Source: Acidobacteriota bacterium (GTDB lineage: Bacteria; Acidobacteriota; Terriglobia; Acidiferrales; UBA7541). From it: 33,016 nt of DNA. Within the stretch, counting starts at the first letter, position 1. Each line of letters opens with the position of its first letter. The DNA lies in assembly GCA_003166795.1 (NCBI GenBank), contig PMUS01000064.1:1-33016 (forward strand), in the 5' to 3' direction. The translations under genes and the position numbers were made by a program. The notes under the pieces are model-generated. The model searched no databases. It saw only the letters and a list, made by a program, of their open reading frames with translations, and had not been told where the DNA came from. Positions 16,467-24,561 of the stretch are shown in pieces.

Positions 16467-18971
16467 ATGCCGGAAACACACATCGCGCATGCTTCAGTTC
16501 ATCCCGCGCGGATGAAGCTCGAGCCCTATAACGCCGAAATCCGGCTAACCAACCTGACGCTCGGCATAGACAACATTCATTATGACGTTTTCCTGAGCCC
16601 ACGCTTCGTCGAATTTACGCGCAAGTATCTGGGGGACCTCGTCCGGCAGGCGGTCAACATCAACCTGCCCTTCGGTAAGGACAAGGACCGCAAGCAATCG
16701 GGTTCGCCGGAACATGGGGCATTTCGCAAGATGCTCACGGACATTCTGCAGGAATCGGTAACGCGCGCAAAATTCCAGCAGTCGGTCGAGACGGACGTTC
16801 TCCACCATCTGGCTCTGCTGAAATTCATCAGTCAGGAGACCGGCAACCAGTTTTCGAGCATCCTGGTCGAGGGCAAGGATTGGATCCGCGGGCGCGGCGA
16901 ACTATTCGAGCACAGCGAGCAAGCCCACGTGATGCGTTCGAAGATCGCCGATCTTCAAGCGGACCGCAAGAACGTGATCCGGCAGGTGGGCGAGACTCTC
17001 TGCCGCATTTGGCGCGAAGTTGAGGAAGGCACAATCTCGAAGACGCGGCGCGCTCTTTTTGGCGATGACTTTCCCGAGGCCTATCCGCTGCTTCAGAACC
17101 GGTTCCTCTTTGTTGAGGGCGGCAACGACGATCAGTTCTTCCTCGAACACTACGTCCTGCTTGGTAATTTCGTAAACGATCCTGACCGCTTCGAGACCTT
17201 CGATGCGCTGCTGCTGGATTTCGTCCGCGACTACGTCCTGGCCGGCGACAGCGCCGAGGAGCTTTCGAAGGCCCGCAACGTCCACGAGCGCCTGCTCGAA
17301 CAAGCTCGTTTGCTCCGCTCCGAGCATGCGCGTGTCGAAGCCGAGCAGGAGGAAATAGCCTCACGCGCAGGTGACGGCGACCGCTCGTTCCCCTCGCTTT
17401 TCAAGCGCAAGACTGCAACCGCTGCCGGGGCGCAGGGCGAGCTGGATGACCTTCGCCGGAAGTCCGCCTCGCTGGAGAAGAACCTCGAGGACCTGGACCC
17501 GCAGATTGTGGCCGCGAAACAGCGCCTGGAATTCCTGACCGAAGAGCTGCAGAACCGTTTGGGCGATTACCTGAACCAGCCCGCGAACGCGCACCGTCTT
17601 TTTGACGCGCACGCCGCGCCCGGCGAAGTTTCCCCGGCGGACGGGGAGTCCGCGGCGGAAACGCGCGCGAAACTTCTGGAGGAGTGGGTACACCGCCTGG
17701 AAGAGCGCGACCTCTTGTTCCACGTGCTCGCCAGCTACGAGATGCGCAAGATTTCCGCGGACTATTGCCCGCCGGTCCACTTGCAGCAGTTGAAGAAGGC
17801 GCTGGTGCAGCGCGAAGAAACGAAGCGCGTGGCGCAGATACTGGAAAAGTTTCCCGCGCGCAAGGTTTCGATGAAGAAGCTCGAGGAAGCTTCCCGCGCC
17901 ATCCGCCGCCGTACGACCGAGGAAACGCTGAGCGTGGGCCTGCAATTCGCCGAGGACCTGATGCGCCTGCGCCGGGATCGCCGCAATTACCAGCAGGTAG
18001 CGGCGTGGATGGAGCGCATCAATCTGGTCCATTCCGAGCGCGCACGGGAGCTTTCACGCTCCAATAAGAGTCTTTACGAATTCCTTCACCCAGACGAAAA
18101 CCGGCCCGCCGACGACCCCGTGATCAATCACGTCGTGATCAAGGCGGATGTCCGCGGCTCGACCAGCATGACCAAGGATTTGCTTTCGCGCGGCATGAAT
18201 CCCGCTTCGCATTTCAGCATGAACTTGCACGAGCCCGTGAAGCGGATGCTCGAGCGCTACGGCGCCGCCAAGGTCTTCATCGAGGGCGACGCCATCATTC
18301 TGGCCATCTACGAAACCGAATCAACCCGCGCGACGCGGCGGGCAGTCGCACGGGCCTGCGTCCTCGCGCGCGAGATTCTGGCCGTCATGGCCGCGTACAA
18401 CAACCGCGCCAGGACTACCGACCTCCCGCCGCTGGAGTTGGGCGTGGGAGTCGCGTTCCAGGATTCCGCTCCCTCGCTCTGGGAAGACGCCGATTCCAAG
18501 ATCATGATTTCCCGCGCGCTCAATCTTTCCGACCGCCTCTCGAGCTGCGCGAAAATGGCGAAACGCTTGTTTCAAACGAACGCCTCGCCGTTCAACATTT
18601 TTCTGCTCCAGACGCTCATGGACGACGCCGCGGACGATGAAAGCGAGGAGCTGCTCGTCCGTTACAACCTCAACGGGATCGTGCTGAACGAAGAGGGATT
18701 CCAGAAGCTCAGCGCTGAGATTTCGCTTTCGCTCATGGGAGGGAATTTCCCGATGCCTTGGGGCAAGGAGCGCGCTCAGCTCTATTTCGGGGAAGTCCCG
18801 CTTGGGGAATCAATTGAGCCGATTGTGGTGCGCAAGGGATTCGTTCGCCAACTGCTGCCCGGCGGAAAGATAGGCGCGCAGGGCACGCGCCCGTACTATG
18901 AAGTCTGCACCGACGCCAAGCTGCTGGACCTGGCTCGCAGGAAATTTGCGGCCGTTTCGCCGAAGAATTGA
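16467..18971 (+). CDS. Large coiled-coil protein with C-terminal class III nucleotidyl-cyclase-like domain
   Basis: 834 residues from ATG 16467; a TTG at 16452 and an ATG at 16512 are alternatives, and none has a clear ribosome site. There is no signal peptide or membrane segment, so it is probably cytoplasmic. Residues 1-260 are mostly helical and unrecognised. About 265-370 is a coiled coil (QARLLRSEHARVEAEQEEIA; the second half starts near GELDDLRRK). About 400-545 is helical. Residues about 550-700 resemble a class III cyclase: metal Asp D561 (IKADVRGSTSM), second metal Asp D608 (FIEGDAIILAIYE, 47 residues later), and N686-x3-R690 (RALNLSDRL). The lysine normally four residues before D608 is F604, and the Asp normally seven before N686 is I679. 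The last 120 residues form an unrecognised conserved-looking tail. Enzymatic activity is uncertain. Confidence 0.75.
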   Translation: MPETHIAHASVHPARMKLEPYNAEIRLTNLTLGIDNIHYDVFLSPRFVEFTRKYLGDLVRQAVNINLPFGKDKDRKQSGSPEHGAFRKMLTDILQESVTRAKFQQSVETDVLHHLALLKFISQETGNQFSSILVEGKDWIRGRGELFEHSEQAHVMRSKIADLQADRKNVIRQVGETLCRIWREVEEGTISKTRRALFGDDFPEAYPLLQNRFLFVEGGNDDQFFLEHYVLLGNFVNDPDRFETFDALLLDFVRDYVLAGDSAEELSKARNVHERLLEQARLLRSEHARVEAEQEEIASRAGDGDRSFPSLFKRKTATAAGAQGELDDLRRKSASLEKNLEDLDPQIVAAKQRLEFLTEELQNRLGDYLNQPANAHRLFDAHAAPGEVSPADGESAAETRAKLLEEWVHRLEERDLLFHVLASYEMRKISADYCPPVHLQQLKKALVQREETKRVAQILEKFPARKVSMKKLEEASRAIRRRTTEETLSVGLQFAEDLMRLRRDRRNYQQVAAWMERINLVHSERARELSRSNKSLYEFLHPDENRPADDPVINHVVIKADVRGSTSMTKDLLSRGMNPASHFSMNLHEPVKRMLERYGAAKVFIEGDAIILAIYETESTRATRRAVARACVLAREILAVMAAYNNRARTTDLPPLELGVGVAFQDSAPSLWEDADSKIMISRALNLSDRLSSCAKMAKRLFQTNASPFNIFLLQTLMDDAADDESEELLVRYNLNGIVLNEEGFQKLSAEISLSLMGGNFPMPWGKERAQLYFGEVPLGESIEPIVVRKGFVRQLLPGGKIGAQGTRPYYEVCTDAKLLDLARRKFAAVSPKN

Positions 18972-19019
18972 CGGCCTCCTCCTCAACGCGTTTTCGGATT
19001 ACAATCCCCCAAAGAGACG

Positions 19020-19181
19020 ATGGCACGCAAAAAGAAATCGAAGTGGAAAGTTTCAACGGAAGCGCGCCGCCGCGCTCGTCTTGGAGCCGGTCTGCCGCCG
19101 CCCGAGCGCACGATTCCCAACAAGCGCGACAAGCCGCCGAAATACAAGAAGCGGCTAGTGGATCCAGCTGTAGAGGACTAA
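19020..19181 (+). CDS. Small basic protein of 53 residues (hypothetical)
   Basis: ATG at 19020, preceded by AAAGAGACG, opens a 54-codon frame ending TAA at 19179-19181. The product starts MARKKKSKWKVSTEARRRAR, continues LGAGLPPPERTIPNKRDK, and ends PPKYKKRLVDPAVED. It is extremely rich in Lys and Arg with several Pro, so an RNA- or ribosome-binding role or a disordered charged peptide is plausible; no family is assigned. A TACAAT hexamer at 19000-19005 might serve as a -10. It lies 48 nt after the cyclase-like gene and ends 17 nt before the convergent VWA gene. The frame is too short for many gene callers. Confidence 0.65.
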   Translation: MARKKKSKWKVSTEARRRARLGAGLPPPERTIPNKRDKPPKYKKRLVDPAVED

Positions 19182-19198
19182 TTCCAGCTTCCTGAAAC

Positions 19199-20470
19199 CT
19201 AGTGGATGTTGCGGGTCTTCCGTCCGACGTAATCCATCAGCAGATACTGCCCGAGGGTGTAAGGCGTGGTGAAATAGGCTTTGCCGCGGCAGAGCTCCGT
19301 GACCTTCTGCACAAAATGCACCAGACTGTAGTCGCTCGCCAGCATGAACGTATTGATCAAGATTCCGGCGCGCTTGCACTTGGCGACTTCTTCCATGGTT
19401 TGCGTCACGACCAGCGGGTCAAGGCCAAACGCGTTCTTGTAAATGCGGCCATCCTCCAGCGTGAGCGCAGACGGTTTTCCGTCCGTGATCATGATGATCT
19501 GGCGCATGTCTTTTTTCTGGCGGGAAAGAATTCGCTGCGCGAGCCGCAGGCCTTCCCGGGTGTTCGTGTAGTACGGCCCCACCTGGACGCGCGCTAGCTT
19601 GCCGATCGGAATCTCTTCGGCGCTGTCGTGGAACAGCACGCAATGCAGGGAATCGCCCGGATACTGCGTCCGGATCAAATGCGAAAGCGCGAGCGCCACC
19701 CGCTTGGCTGGCGTGAATCGGTCTTCACCGTAGAGAATCATGCTGTGGCTGCAATCGAGCATCAGCACCGTCGCGCACGAGCTCTGGTATTCGCACTGGT
19801 GGACCATCAGGTCCGGATAATCGAGCTCGATCGGAAGGGTCGTACCGTTGCGCTGCACCGCGTTGAAGAGCGTGCCGCTGATGTCCATATTCAGCGTGTC
19901 GCCGAATTCGTAGGGCTTCGAGCTTCCGCCCGATTCCACGCCAGTCGCCATATCGCGCGTGTCGTGCCGGCCAAAACTGCTCTTGCCGAGCGAGGCCAGC
20001 AGGTCTTTTAGCGTCTTGAAGCCGAGAAAATCGAGCGCTTTGTCCGTAATCTCAAAGCGGGCCTCCAAATTCGGCTGGTCCTGGCCGATCTGCCCTCCCG
20101 GTGTTTCGGAAGGTGGAGGCGTGACCCGCGCCGACTGCTGCTGGGTGATCAGGCCTTCTTCTTCCATGCGCTCGATGATCTGGTCAATCAGGTCGCGCAA
20201 CTCCTGGTTCTGCGACAAGTCCGGATTATCCATCAGCTTCTGCATCAATTCCGGCGGAACCAGATCACCCTCTTGTAGCGCTCGCAAAATCGCCTGCCGC
20301 AGTGCCTCCAAATGCTGCTCGCGCGAGCGCTCCATATCCAGCTCGTGGAACCCATACTGCCCTTCGAACCCGCTCTGCAGAAAGAAATCCGAAAGGCGGT
20401 TCATCAGCTCCTGCAGATCCAGATCGTCTGCGGCGCCGGGCGCGTATTTTGAGTACTTCGTGTATTTCAT
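19199..20470 (-). CDS. VWA-domain protein, partner of the adjacent AAA+ ATPase
   Basis: 423 residues. The N-terminal 130 residues are acidic and helical ([20 protein letters not shown]), followed by a polar, Gly/Pro-containing linker. A von Willebrand factor A domain occupies about 230-415. The MIDAS metal site is intact: D239-C-S241-H-S243 (MLDCSHSM), a Thr in YYTNTREG (301-306) and D330 in MITDGKP. MoxR/ChlI-like ATPases and VWA proteins commonly work as a pair, the ATPase acting as a chaperone or metal-insertion motor and the VWA protein as adaptor. The start lies 1 nt after the ATPase stop, indicating one operon. There is no signal peptide or membrane segment, so cytoplasmic action is expected. 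The substrate is unknown. Confidence 0.88.
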   Translation of the reverse strand: MKYTKYSKYAPGAADDLDLQELMNRLSDFFLQSGFEGQYGFHELDMERSREQHLEALRQAILRALQEGDLVPPELMQKLMDNPDLSQNQELRDLIDQIIERMEEEGLITQQQSARVTPPPSETPGGQIGQDQPNLEARFEITDKALDFLGFKTLKDLLASLGKSSFGRHDTRDMATGVESGGSSKPYEFGDTLNMDISGTLFNAVQRNGTTLPIELDYPDLMVHQCEYQSSCATVLMLDCSHSMILYGEDRFTPAKRVALALSHLIRTQYPGDSLHCVLFHDSAEEIPIGKLARVQVGPYYTNTREGLRLAQRILSRQKKDMRQIIMITDGKPSALTLEDGRIYKNAFGLDPLVVTQTMEEVAKCKRAGILINTFMLASDYSLVHFVQKVTELCRGKAYFTTPYTLGQYLLMDYVGRKTRNIH

Positions 20471-20471
20471 A

Positions 20472-21959
20472 TCAATTGAACTGGCGCCGAGGCATGCGTC
20501 CGGAGGGCTCGCGGGGTTCGCGCGGCTCGGGAGTCTTGCGCGTCTCGGCGAAAAATCCGCGTTCTTCGCTGCGGTTCACGCGTTTGTGCGCCCAGAGCCC
20601 CTCCAGAATGAACTCCGCGGCGCTCGCCTGGATGGCCGCATCGTCCTTCGAGCGGACTCCCAGCGTTTCCAGATGCTCGAACAGCCCCTGTATTTTCTTG
20701 AGCTGGCTCAATAGCTCGCCGCTCGCGGCGTTCGCCGGCACCTTGAGCTCGCCACCGATTTCGAACCATTGCACAACCGCCTGAAAGTTCACATCCTTGA
20801 AGTATTTCGTGAACGTTTTCCCGACCGCCGCGCGAATCAGTTCCCGCGCGATGTTGTCGGCGCCGCGCATCTCTCCCTCGTATTCAAGCTCGAACTTTCC
20901 GGTCATCGAAGGGATCGCGGCATACACATCGGCGACGCGCGCGACCACGGCGGAATCGCGGCTGCGCACGGCGCGCTGTTCCGCGCTGCTCAGCACGTTT
21001 TCAAGCGTGCTGATCGGAAGGCGCTGGCTCACACCCGACCGCTTGTCCACGCGCTTATCTTCGCGCGCTTGAAACGCCACTTCCTCGACGATCTCGCGGA
21101 CGTACTCCGGAACCTGGACTCGCCGCTTGCCTTCGCGATTCGTCCATGATTCTTGCGCGGTGATGGCCATGCCCTCGGCAACCGTCGCCGGGTAATGCGT
21201 GCGAATCTCGGAGCCGACGCGGTCCTTTAGCGGAGTAATGATTTTTCCCCGCGCAGTGTAGTCTTCGGGATTTGCCGTGAAGACAAGCAACACGTCCAGC
21301 GCCATCCGCACGGGATAGCCCTTAATCTGAATGTCGCCTTCCTGCATGATGTTGAACAGGCCGACCTGAATTTTCCCGGCCAAATCGGGCAGCTCGTTGA
21401 TCGCAAATATTCCGCGGTTGGCGCGCGGAAGCAGTCCGTAGTGGATAGTCAGCTCGTCGGAAAGATTTCGTCCGCTGCGTGCGGCCTTGATGGGGTCCAC
21501 GTCGCCGATCATGTCGGCAATCGTCACGTCGGGCGTGGCAAGTTTTTCCACGAATCTTTGCTCGCGGCCAAGCCAAGATATCGGCGTGGCATCGCCTTCC
21601 GCCGCGATTCGTTCCCGGCAGGCGCGGCAAATCGGAAGATAGGGATTGTCGTTAATCTCGCAGCCGGTCACGACCGGAATCTGCGCATCGAGAAAAGTCA
21701 CCAGGCCGCGCAGAATCCGCGACTTTGCCTGCCCGCGCAAGCCGAGCAAAATGAAATGATGCCGCGAGAGCACGGCATTGGTGATCTGGGGTATCACCGT
21801 GTCGTCGTAGCCGTGCACGCCGGGAAAAATGGGTTCGCCCTTCTCGAGCTTCTGCAAAAGATTTTCGCGAAGCTCCTGCCGGACGGTTCGCGAGGCAATC
21901 TTCTCTTCCGACCACGGACTGCGGCGAAGCTCACCCAAATTCTTCGGTTGTGGACTCAT
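20472..21959 (-). CDS. MoxR/magnesium-chelatase-like AAA+ ATPase
   Basis: 495 residues. Walker A is GLRGQAKS (73-80). The Walker B region reads GIFAINELPDL (183-193), with Asn at the usual first Asp and the catalytic Glu E189 kept. A Cys trio (C100, C111, C114 in GCEINDNPYLPICRACRERI) sits in an insertion after Walker A and could bind a metal. The segment VGLFNIMQEGDIQIKGYPVR and FTANPEDYTARGKI (sensor 1) are typical of the ChlI/MoxR clade. It is often labelled magnesium chelatase, but no bacteriochlorophyll or cobaltochelatase genes are present, so that label would mislead. It forms an operon with the downstream VWA gene. A perfect -10 lies about 60 nt upstream. Confidence 0.88.
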   Translation of the reverse strand: MSPQPKNLGELRRSPWSEEKIASRTVRQELRENLLQKLEKGEPIFPGVHGYDDTVIPQITNAVLSRHHFILLGLRGQAKSRILRGLVTFLDAQIPVVTGCEINDNPYLPICRACRERIAAEGDATPISWLGREQRFVEKLATPDVTIADMIGDVDPIKAARSGRNLSDELTIHYGLLPRANRGIFAINELPDLAGKIQVGLFNIMQEGDIQIKGYPVRMALDVLLVFTANPEDYTARGKIITPLKDRVGSEIRTHYPATVAEGMAITAQESWTNREGKRRVQVPEYVREIVEEVAFQAREDKRVDKRSGVSQRLPISTLENVLSSAEQRAVRSRDSAVVARVADVYAAIPSMTGKFELEYEGEMRGADNIARELIRAAVGKTFTKYFKDVNFQAVVQWFEIGGELKVPANAASGELLSQLKKIQGLFEHLETLGVRSKDDAAIQASAAEFILEGLWAHKRVNRSEERGFFAETRKTPEPREPREPSGRMPRRQFN

Positions 21960-22017
21960 TCAGTCACCAATTCCTCATGAGGGCGCAAAGCCCGATCCGA
22001 TTTCGTGCGACCTCGCC

Positions 22018-22047
22018 ATTATAGTGGAACGCAACGCGCAGGCATAA
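22018..22047 (-). promoter_or_regulatory. Promoter for the ATPase-VWA operon
   Basis: On the minus strand a perfect TATAAT (22018-22023) lies 18 nt after TTATGC (22042-22047). The predicted start of transcription is near 22011, giving a leader of about 50 nt before ATG 21959. The rest of the 138-nt spacer 21960-22097 shows no gene or terminator. Confidence 0.55.
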
Positions 22048-22097
22048 TTAGGATTATTGCGGAAGCAGGACGGTTGCCCGGCTCCACGACAGCGGAA

Positions 22098-22721
22098 TTA
22101 GTTTAGGGTCTGACCGTTGCCGCCCGCGCGCCCCTGGAGGCGGTGCTGTGCGATCAATTTGGGTAGAAATTTCTCGATCCAACGAAGAACAAACTCCCGC
22201 CGCGCGTGCTGCGAACGCATTTCGAGCAGTGCTTGTCTCTTTTCGAGTTCCATCGGCAGGAGCGCCGCCATTCGATAGGCCAGCGTCCCGGGTTCATGTT
22301 TGTCCGGGTCCATCCAAGGCCTCGCGAAAAGAAGCGCATAGCACCTCTCGAATATCTGAACGAGCTGTGCTTCCTGTTCGAGATCGTGCGCGGGAACGGT
22401 ATCCGCCACATATTCGACTGTGCCTTCGTAATATTCTTTTTCCGCCAGTAAGTCCGTGAGGTGAAAGACAGCCCGTCCTTTAGTGAGAATATCCATTCGC
22501 CCGTCGGGATAGTCCCTGAGCCTTCGGACAATTTCAGCGGTGCAGCCCACGCCGGCTACCGCTTGATTCGCCGCCAAAATCATTCCGAATTCGAGGTTTT
22601 CCTCCAGACAGCGCGCGATCATGACCTTGTAACGCGGTTCGAATATGTGGAGAGGGAGTTCGGCGCCCGGCATGAGCACTACATCAAGCGGAAAAAGCGG
22701 AATGCGGTTTGGTCTCTGCAT
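22098..22721 (-). CDS. LON-N substrate-binding-domain protein (ATPase- and protease-less)
   Basis: 207 residues. The whole protein corresponds to the Lon N-terminal domain: it starts with RIPLFPLDVVLMPGAELPL, then HIFEPRYKVMI, and continues with the GCTAEIVR and GRMDILTKGR strands of the PUA-like barrel. A helical C-terminal half (about 115-195) follows. No AAA+ or Ser-Lys protease domain follows, so it is one of the free-standing LON-substrate-binding proteins widespread in bacteria. Its function is not established; a substrate adaptor role is a guess from domain identity. It sits 27 nt downstream of the TPR gene on the same strand and is probably co-transcribed with it. Confidence 0.87.
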   Translation of the reverse strand: MQRPNRIPLFPLDVVLMPGAELPLHIFEPRYKVMIARCLEENLEFGMILAANQAVAGVGCTAEIVRRLRDYPDGRMDILTKGRAVFHLTDLLAEKEYYEGTVEYVADTVPAHDLEQEAQLVQIFERCYALLFARPWMDPDKHEPGTLAYRMAALLPMELEKRQALLEMRSQHARREFVLRWIEKFLPKLIAQHRLQGRAGGNGQTLN

Positions 22722-22748
22722 CTTTTGCGGTCTCGCCGCGATGCGGGG

Positions 22749-23072
22749 CTAACGCAGCATAGTGAGTGCGGCCTGCATTTCGTCCCGCGCGTGCATGTCT
22801 CCAGCTTTTTGTGCGACGACGATACCGTCGGAAAGAAGTTTCCGCGCCTCATCAAGCCGCCCGAGACGCGAAAGCAGTTGGCCGAACTGGAAGTATCCCG
22901 CGGAATAATCGGGATTGGACTCGAGGAGTTTGTGAAAGTGGCCAGCGGCGGCGGAATCATCCCCCAGCTTCACGCACTCGAGCGCCAGTCCATAACGGGC
23001 AAAGGCGTCGCTTGGCTTCTGGGCGACGAATTGTTCGAGGAGCTCGCGTCGTGACCTCTGTGCATTAGCCAT
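22749..23072 (-). CDS. Small TPR-repeat protein
   Basis: 107 residues, almost entirely two tetratricopeptide repeats. The first spans about 20-53 (ARYGLALECVKLGDDSAAAG) and the second about 54-87 (GYFQFGQLLSRLGRLDEARK), with a capping helix. There is no signal peptide. TPR proteins mediate protein-protein contacts; no partner can be named, though the next gene encodes the LON-N protein. A good promoter lies so close that the leader would be only about 8 nt, and no ribosome site is visible, suggesting leaderless or near-leaderless translation. Confidence 0.82.
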   Translation of the reverse strand: MANAQRSRRELLEQFVAQKPSDAFARYGLALECVKLGDDSAAAGHFHKLLESNPDYSAGYFQFGQLLSRLGRLDEARKLLSDGIVVAQKAGDMHARDEMQAALTMLR

Positions 23073-23087
23073 GGGGTAAGCCAGAGC

Positions 23088-23115
23088 ATTATAGCCATGC
23101 TGTGGACGAACGCAA
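23088..23115 (-). promoter_or_regulatory. Promoter for the TPR-LON-N unit
   Basis: On the minus strand TTGCGT (23110-23115) and a perfect TATAAT (23088-23093) are spaced by 16 nt. The -10 ends only 15 nt before the TPR start codon at 23072, so the predicted mRNA leader is very short. Confidence 0.6.
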
Positions 23116-23156
23116 GTGTCGAGTTGGTCATAGTACGAAGGGCGCGGTAGATTGGG

Positions 23157-24545
23157 TCAGGCGGATTTCGCCATGGCGTCGCGCAAGTAGGCTCGCGCGC
23201 TCTCCGCGACTTGCGACCCTCGGTCCACGCACTTTCCGATGGACGGGCCCTCGAGATAATTTCCCGCGAAATATAGACCCGGAATTCCGCGCTCGCTTTC
23301 GCGGATCATCTCCACGGTGTGGCCATGGCCGAGGTTATATTGGGGCAGCGCCTTCGGATGCTTCCAGACTCTGGAAACGATGGGCTGTCCGGTGATCGCC
23401 AAGATCCGGGAGGCTTCCTCCAGCACGACAGCGAGAATTTCTTCGTCACGCTTCTCGACAATTTCCGGGTCCGTGGCGCCGCCAATCATACCGGTCAGCG
23501 TGGTCCGCCCGTCGCCGCTTCGTTCGGGAAACAGCGACGAATTCCACACGATGCCGAGGGTGCGATACTTCTCGCTCCGCGGAATCAGTACTCCGAATCC
23601 GTGCATTACTGTTCCAATCTGATTAGCGTGGTATCCCGCACAAACAACGGCCATCCCGGCATATGCGATTCCCGACAGAGCGCGGGCGAGCGGCGCCGAT
23701 AGAGTGGAAACCAGGTGCGACGCCGTGTAAGCCGGAGTCGCAATCACCACGGCGTTCGCTTCGATCGTCTCCGCGTGGCCGTTTTGTATGAAGTTAATTT
23801 GATATCGCGCCGACCCGGCCCGATCGTTCCCGCTTACGGTGTCCACGCGCGCGCCCAGCCGTGCGCTCTCGCCAAGTTTGGCTGCCATGGTTCGCGTCAA
23901 CATGGCCATGCCGTGATGAAACGAGCAGAGCGGAGGGCGTCCCTGTCCCGCGCCCTTCGGAGGCCGGGATTTCATCGCGCCTCGCAGGACGCTGCCGTAC
24001 GTTCGCTCCCATTCGTCGAGCGGCGGAAACGCGGCGCGCAGGCTCAGTTTCTCCGGATCGCCGGCGTACACCCCGGAAACGAAGGGTGCGACCAGGTATT
24101 CCAAAATCTCATGGCCAAATTTACGGCGCACAAATTGCGCGACCGATTCTTCCTCCGTTGGAGGTCTAGTTCTCCGTAACGCCTCGGAGGCGAGTTTCCA
24201 CCGGGCTCCCATTCCCAGCAGGGAACTCCTCAGCACGGCTTGCGGAGACATAGGTAACTCTTGGAGGTGACCGTGGCGCATCACGTACCTTGGCGCCCGC
24301 GTGTCCGCCTGGCACAGATCGGATTCGAGTCCGAGCTCTCGAACGAGGTCGAGCGCGGAATCCGTACCCTGAAAGCTCTGCGGTCCAGTCTCGAACAGGA
24401 ATCCGTCCTGTTCGACGGTACCGATCAGGCCGCCGGTGCGTTCATCCGCTTCCAGCAGCGTAACCGGCACGCCGAGCTGCCAAAGCCGGTACGCGCACGC
24501 GAGACCCGAAATTCCTCCGCCGATCACGACAACTTGTGGGTTCAT
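23157..24545 (-). CDS. hemG: Protoporphyrinogen oxidase, FAD-dependent (HemY/PgoX type)
   Basis: 462 residues from ATG 24545 (MNPQVVVIGGGISGLACAYR); an upstream in-frame extension precedes the FAD motif, overlaps hemN and is not used. The dinucleotide motif GGGISG (about 9-14) is followed by E34 in LLEADERTGG. The FETGPQSF segment, LVAPFVSGVYAGDPEKLSLRAAFP and the C-terminal GLYFAGNYLEGPSIGKCVDRG flavin motif are typical of the HemY family. It oxidises protoporphyrinogen IX to protoporphyrin IX with O2, or coproporphyrinogen III in the coproporphyrin-dependent route; HemN next door favours the former. It is third in the hemE-hemN-hemG unit, 16 nt after hemN. The symbol usage hemG/hemY varies. 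Confidence 0.92.
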   Translation of the reverse strand: MNPQVVVIGGGISGLACAYRLWQLGVPVTLLEADERTGGLIGTVEQDGFLFETGPQSFQGTDSALDLVRELGLESDLCQADTRAPRYVMRHGHLQELPMSPQAVLRSSLLGMGARWKLASEALRRTRPPTEEESVAQFVRRKFGHEILEYLVAPFVSGVYAGDPEKLSLRAAFPPLDEWERTYGSVLRGAMKSRPPKGAGQGRPPLCSFHHGMAMLTRTMAAKLGESARLGARVDTVSGNDRAGSARYQINFIQNGHAETIEANAVVIATPAYTASHLVSTLSAPLARALSGIAYAGMAVVCAGYHANQIGTVMHGFGVLIPRSEKYRTLGIVWNSSLFPERSGDGRTTLTGMIGGATDPEIVEKRDEEILAVVLEEASRILAITGQPIVSRVWKHPKALPQYNLGHGHTVEMIRESERGIPGLYFAGNYLEGPSIGKCVDRGSQVAESARAYLRDAMAKSA

Positions 24546-24561
24546 GGAATTATCGCGGCGC

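Noticed and set aside
18968-19005. Promoter TTGACG plus TACAAT before the 53-residue gene
   Set aside because: The spacer is 26 nt, too long for a normal sigma70 promoter; the TACAAT alone is only suggestive.
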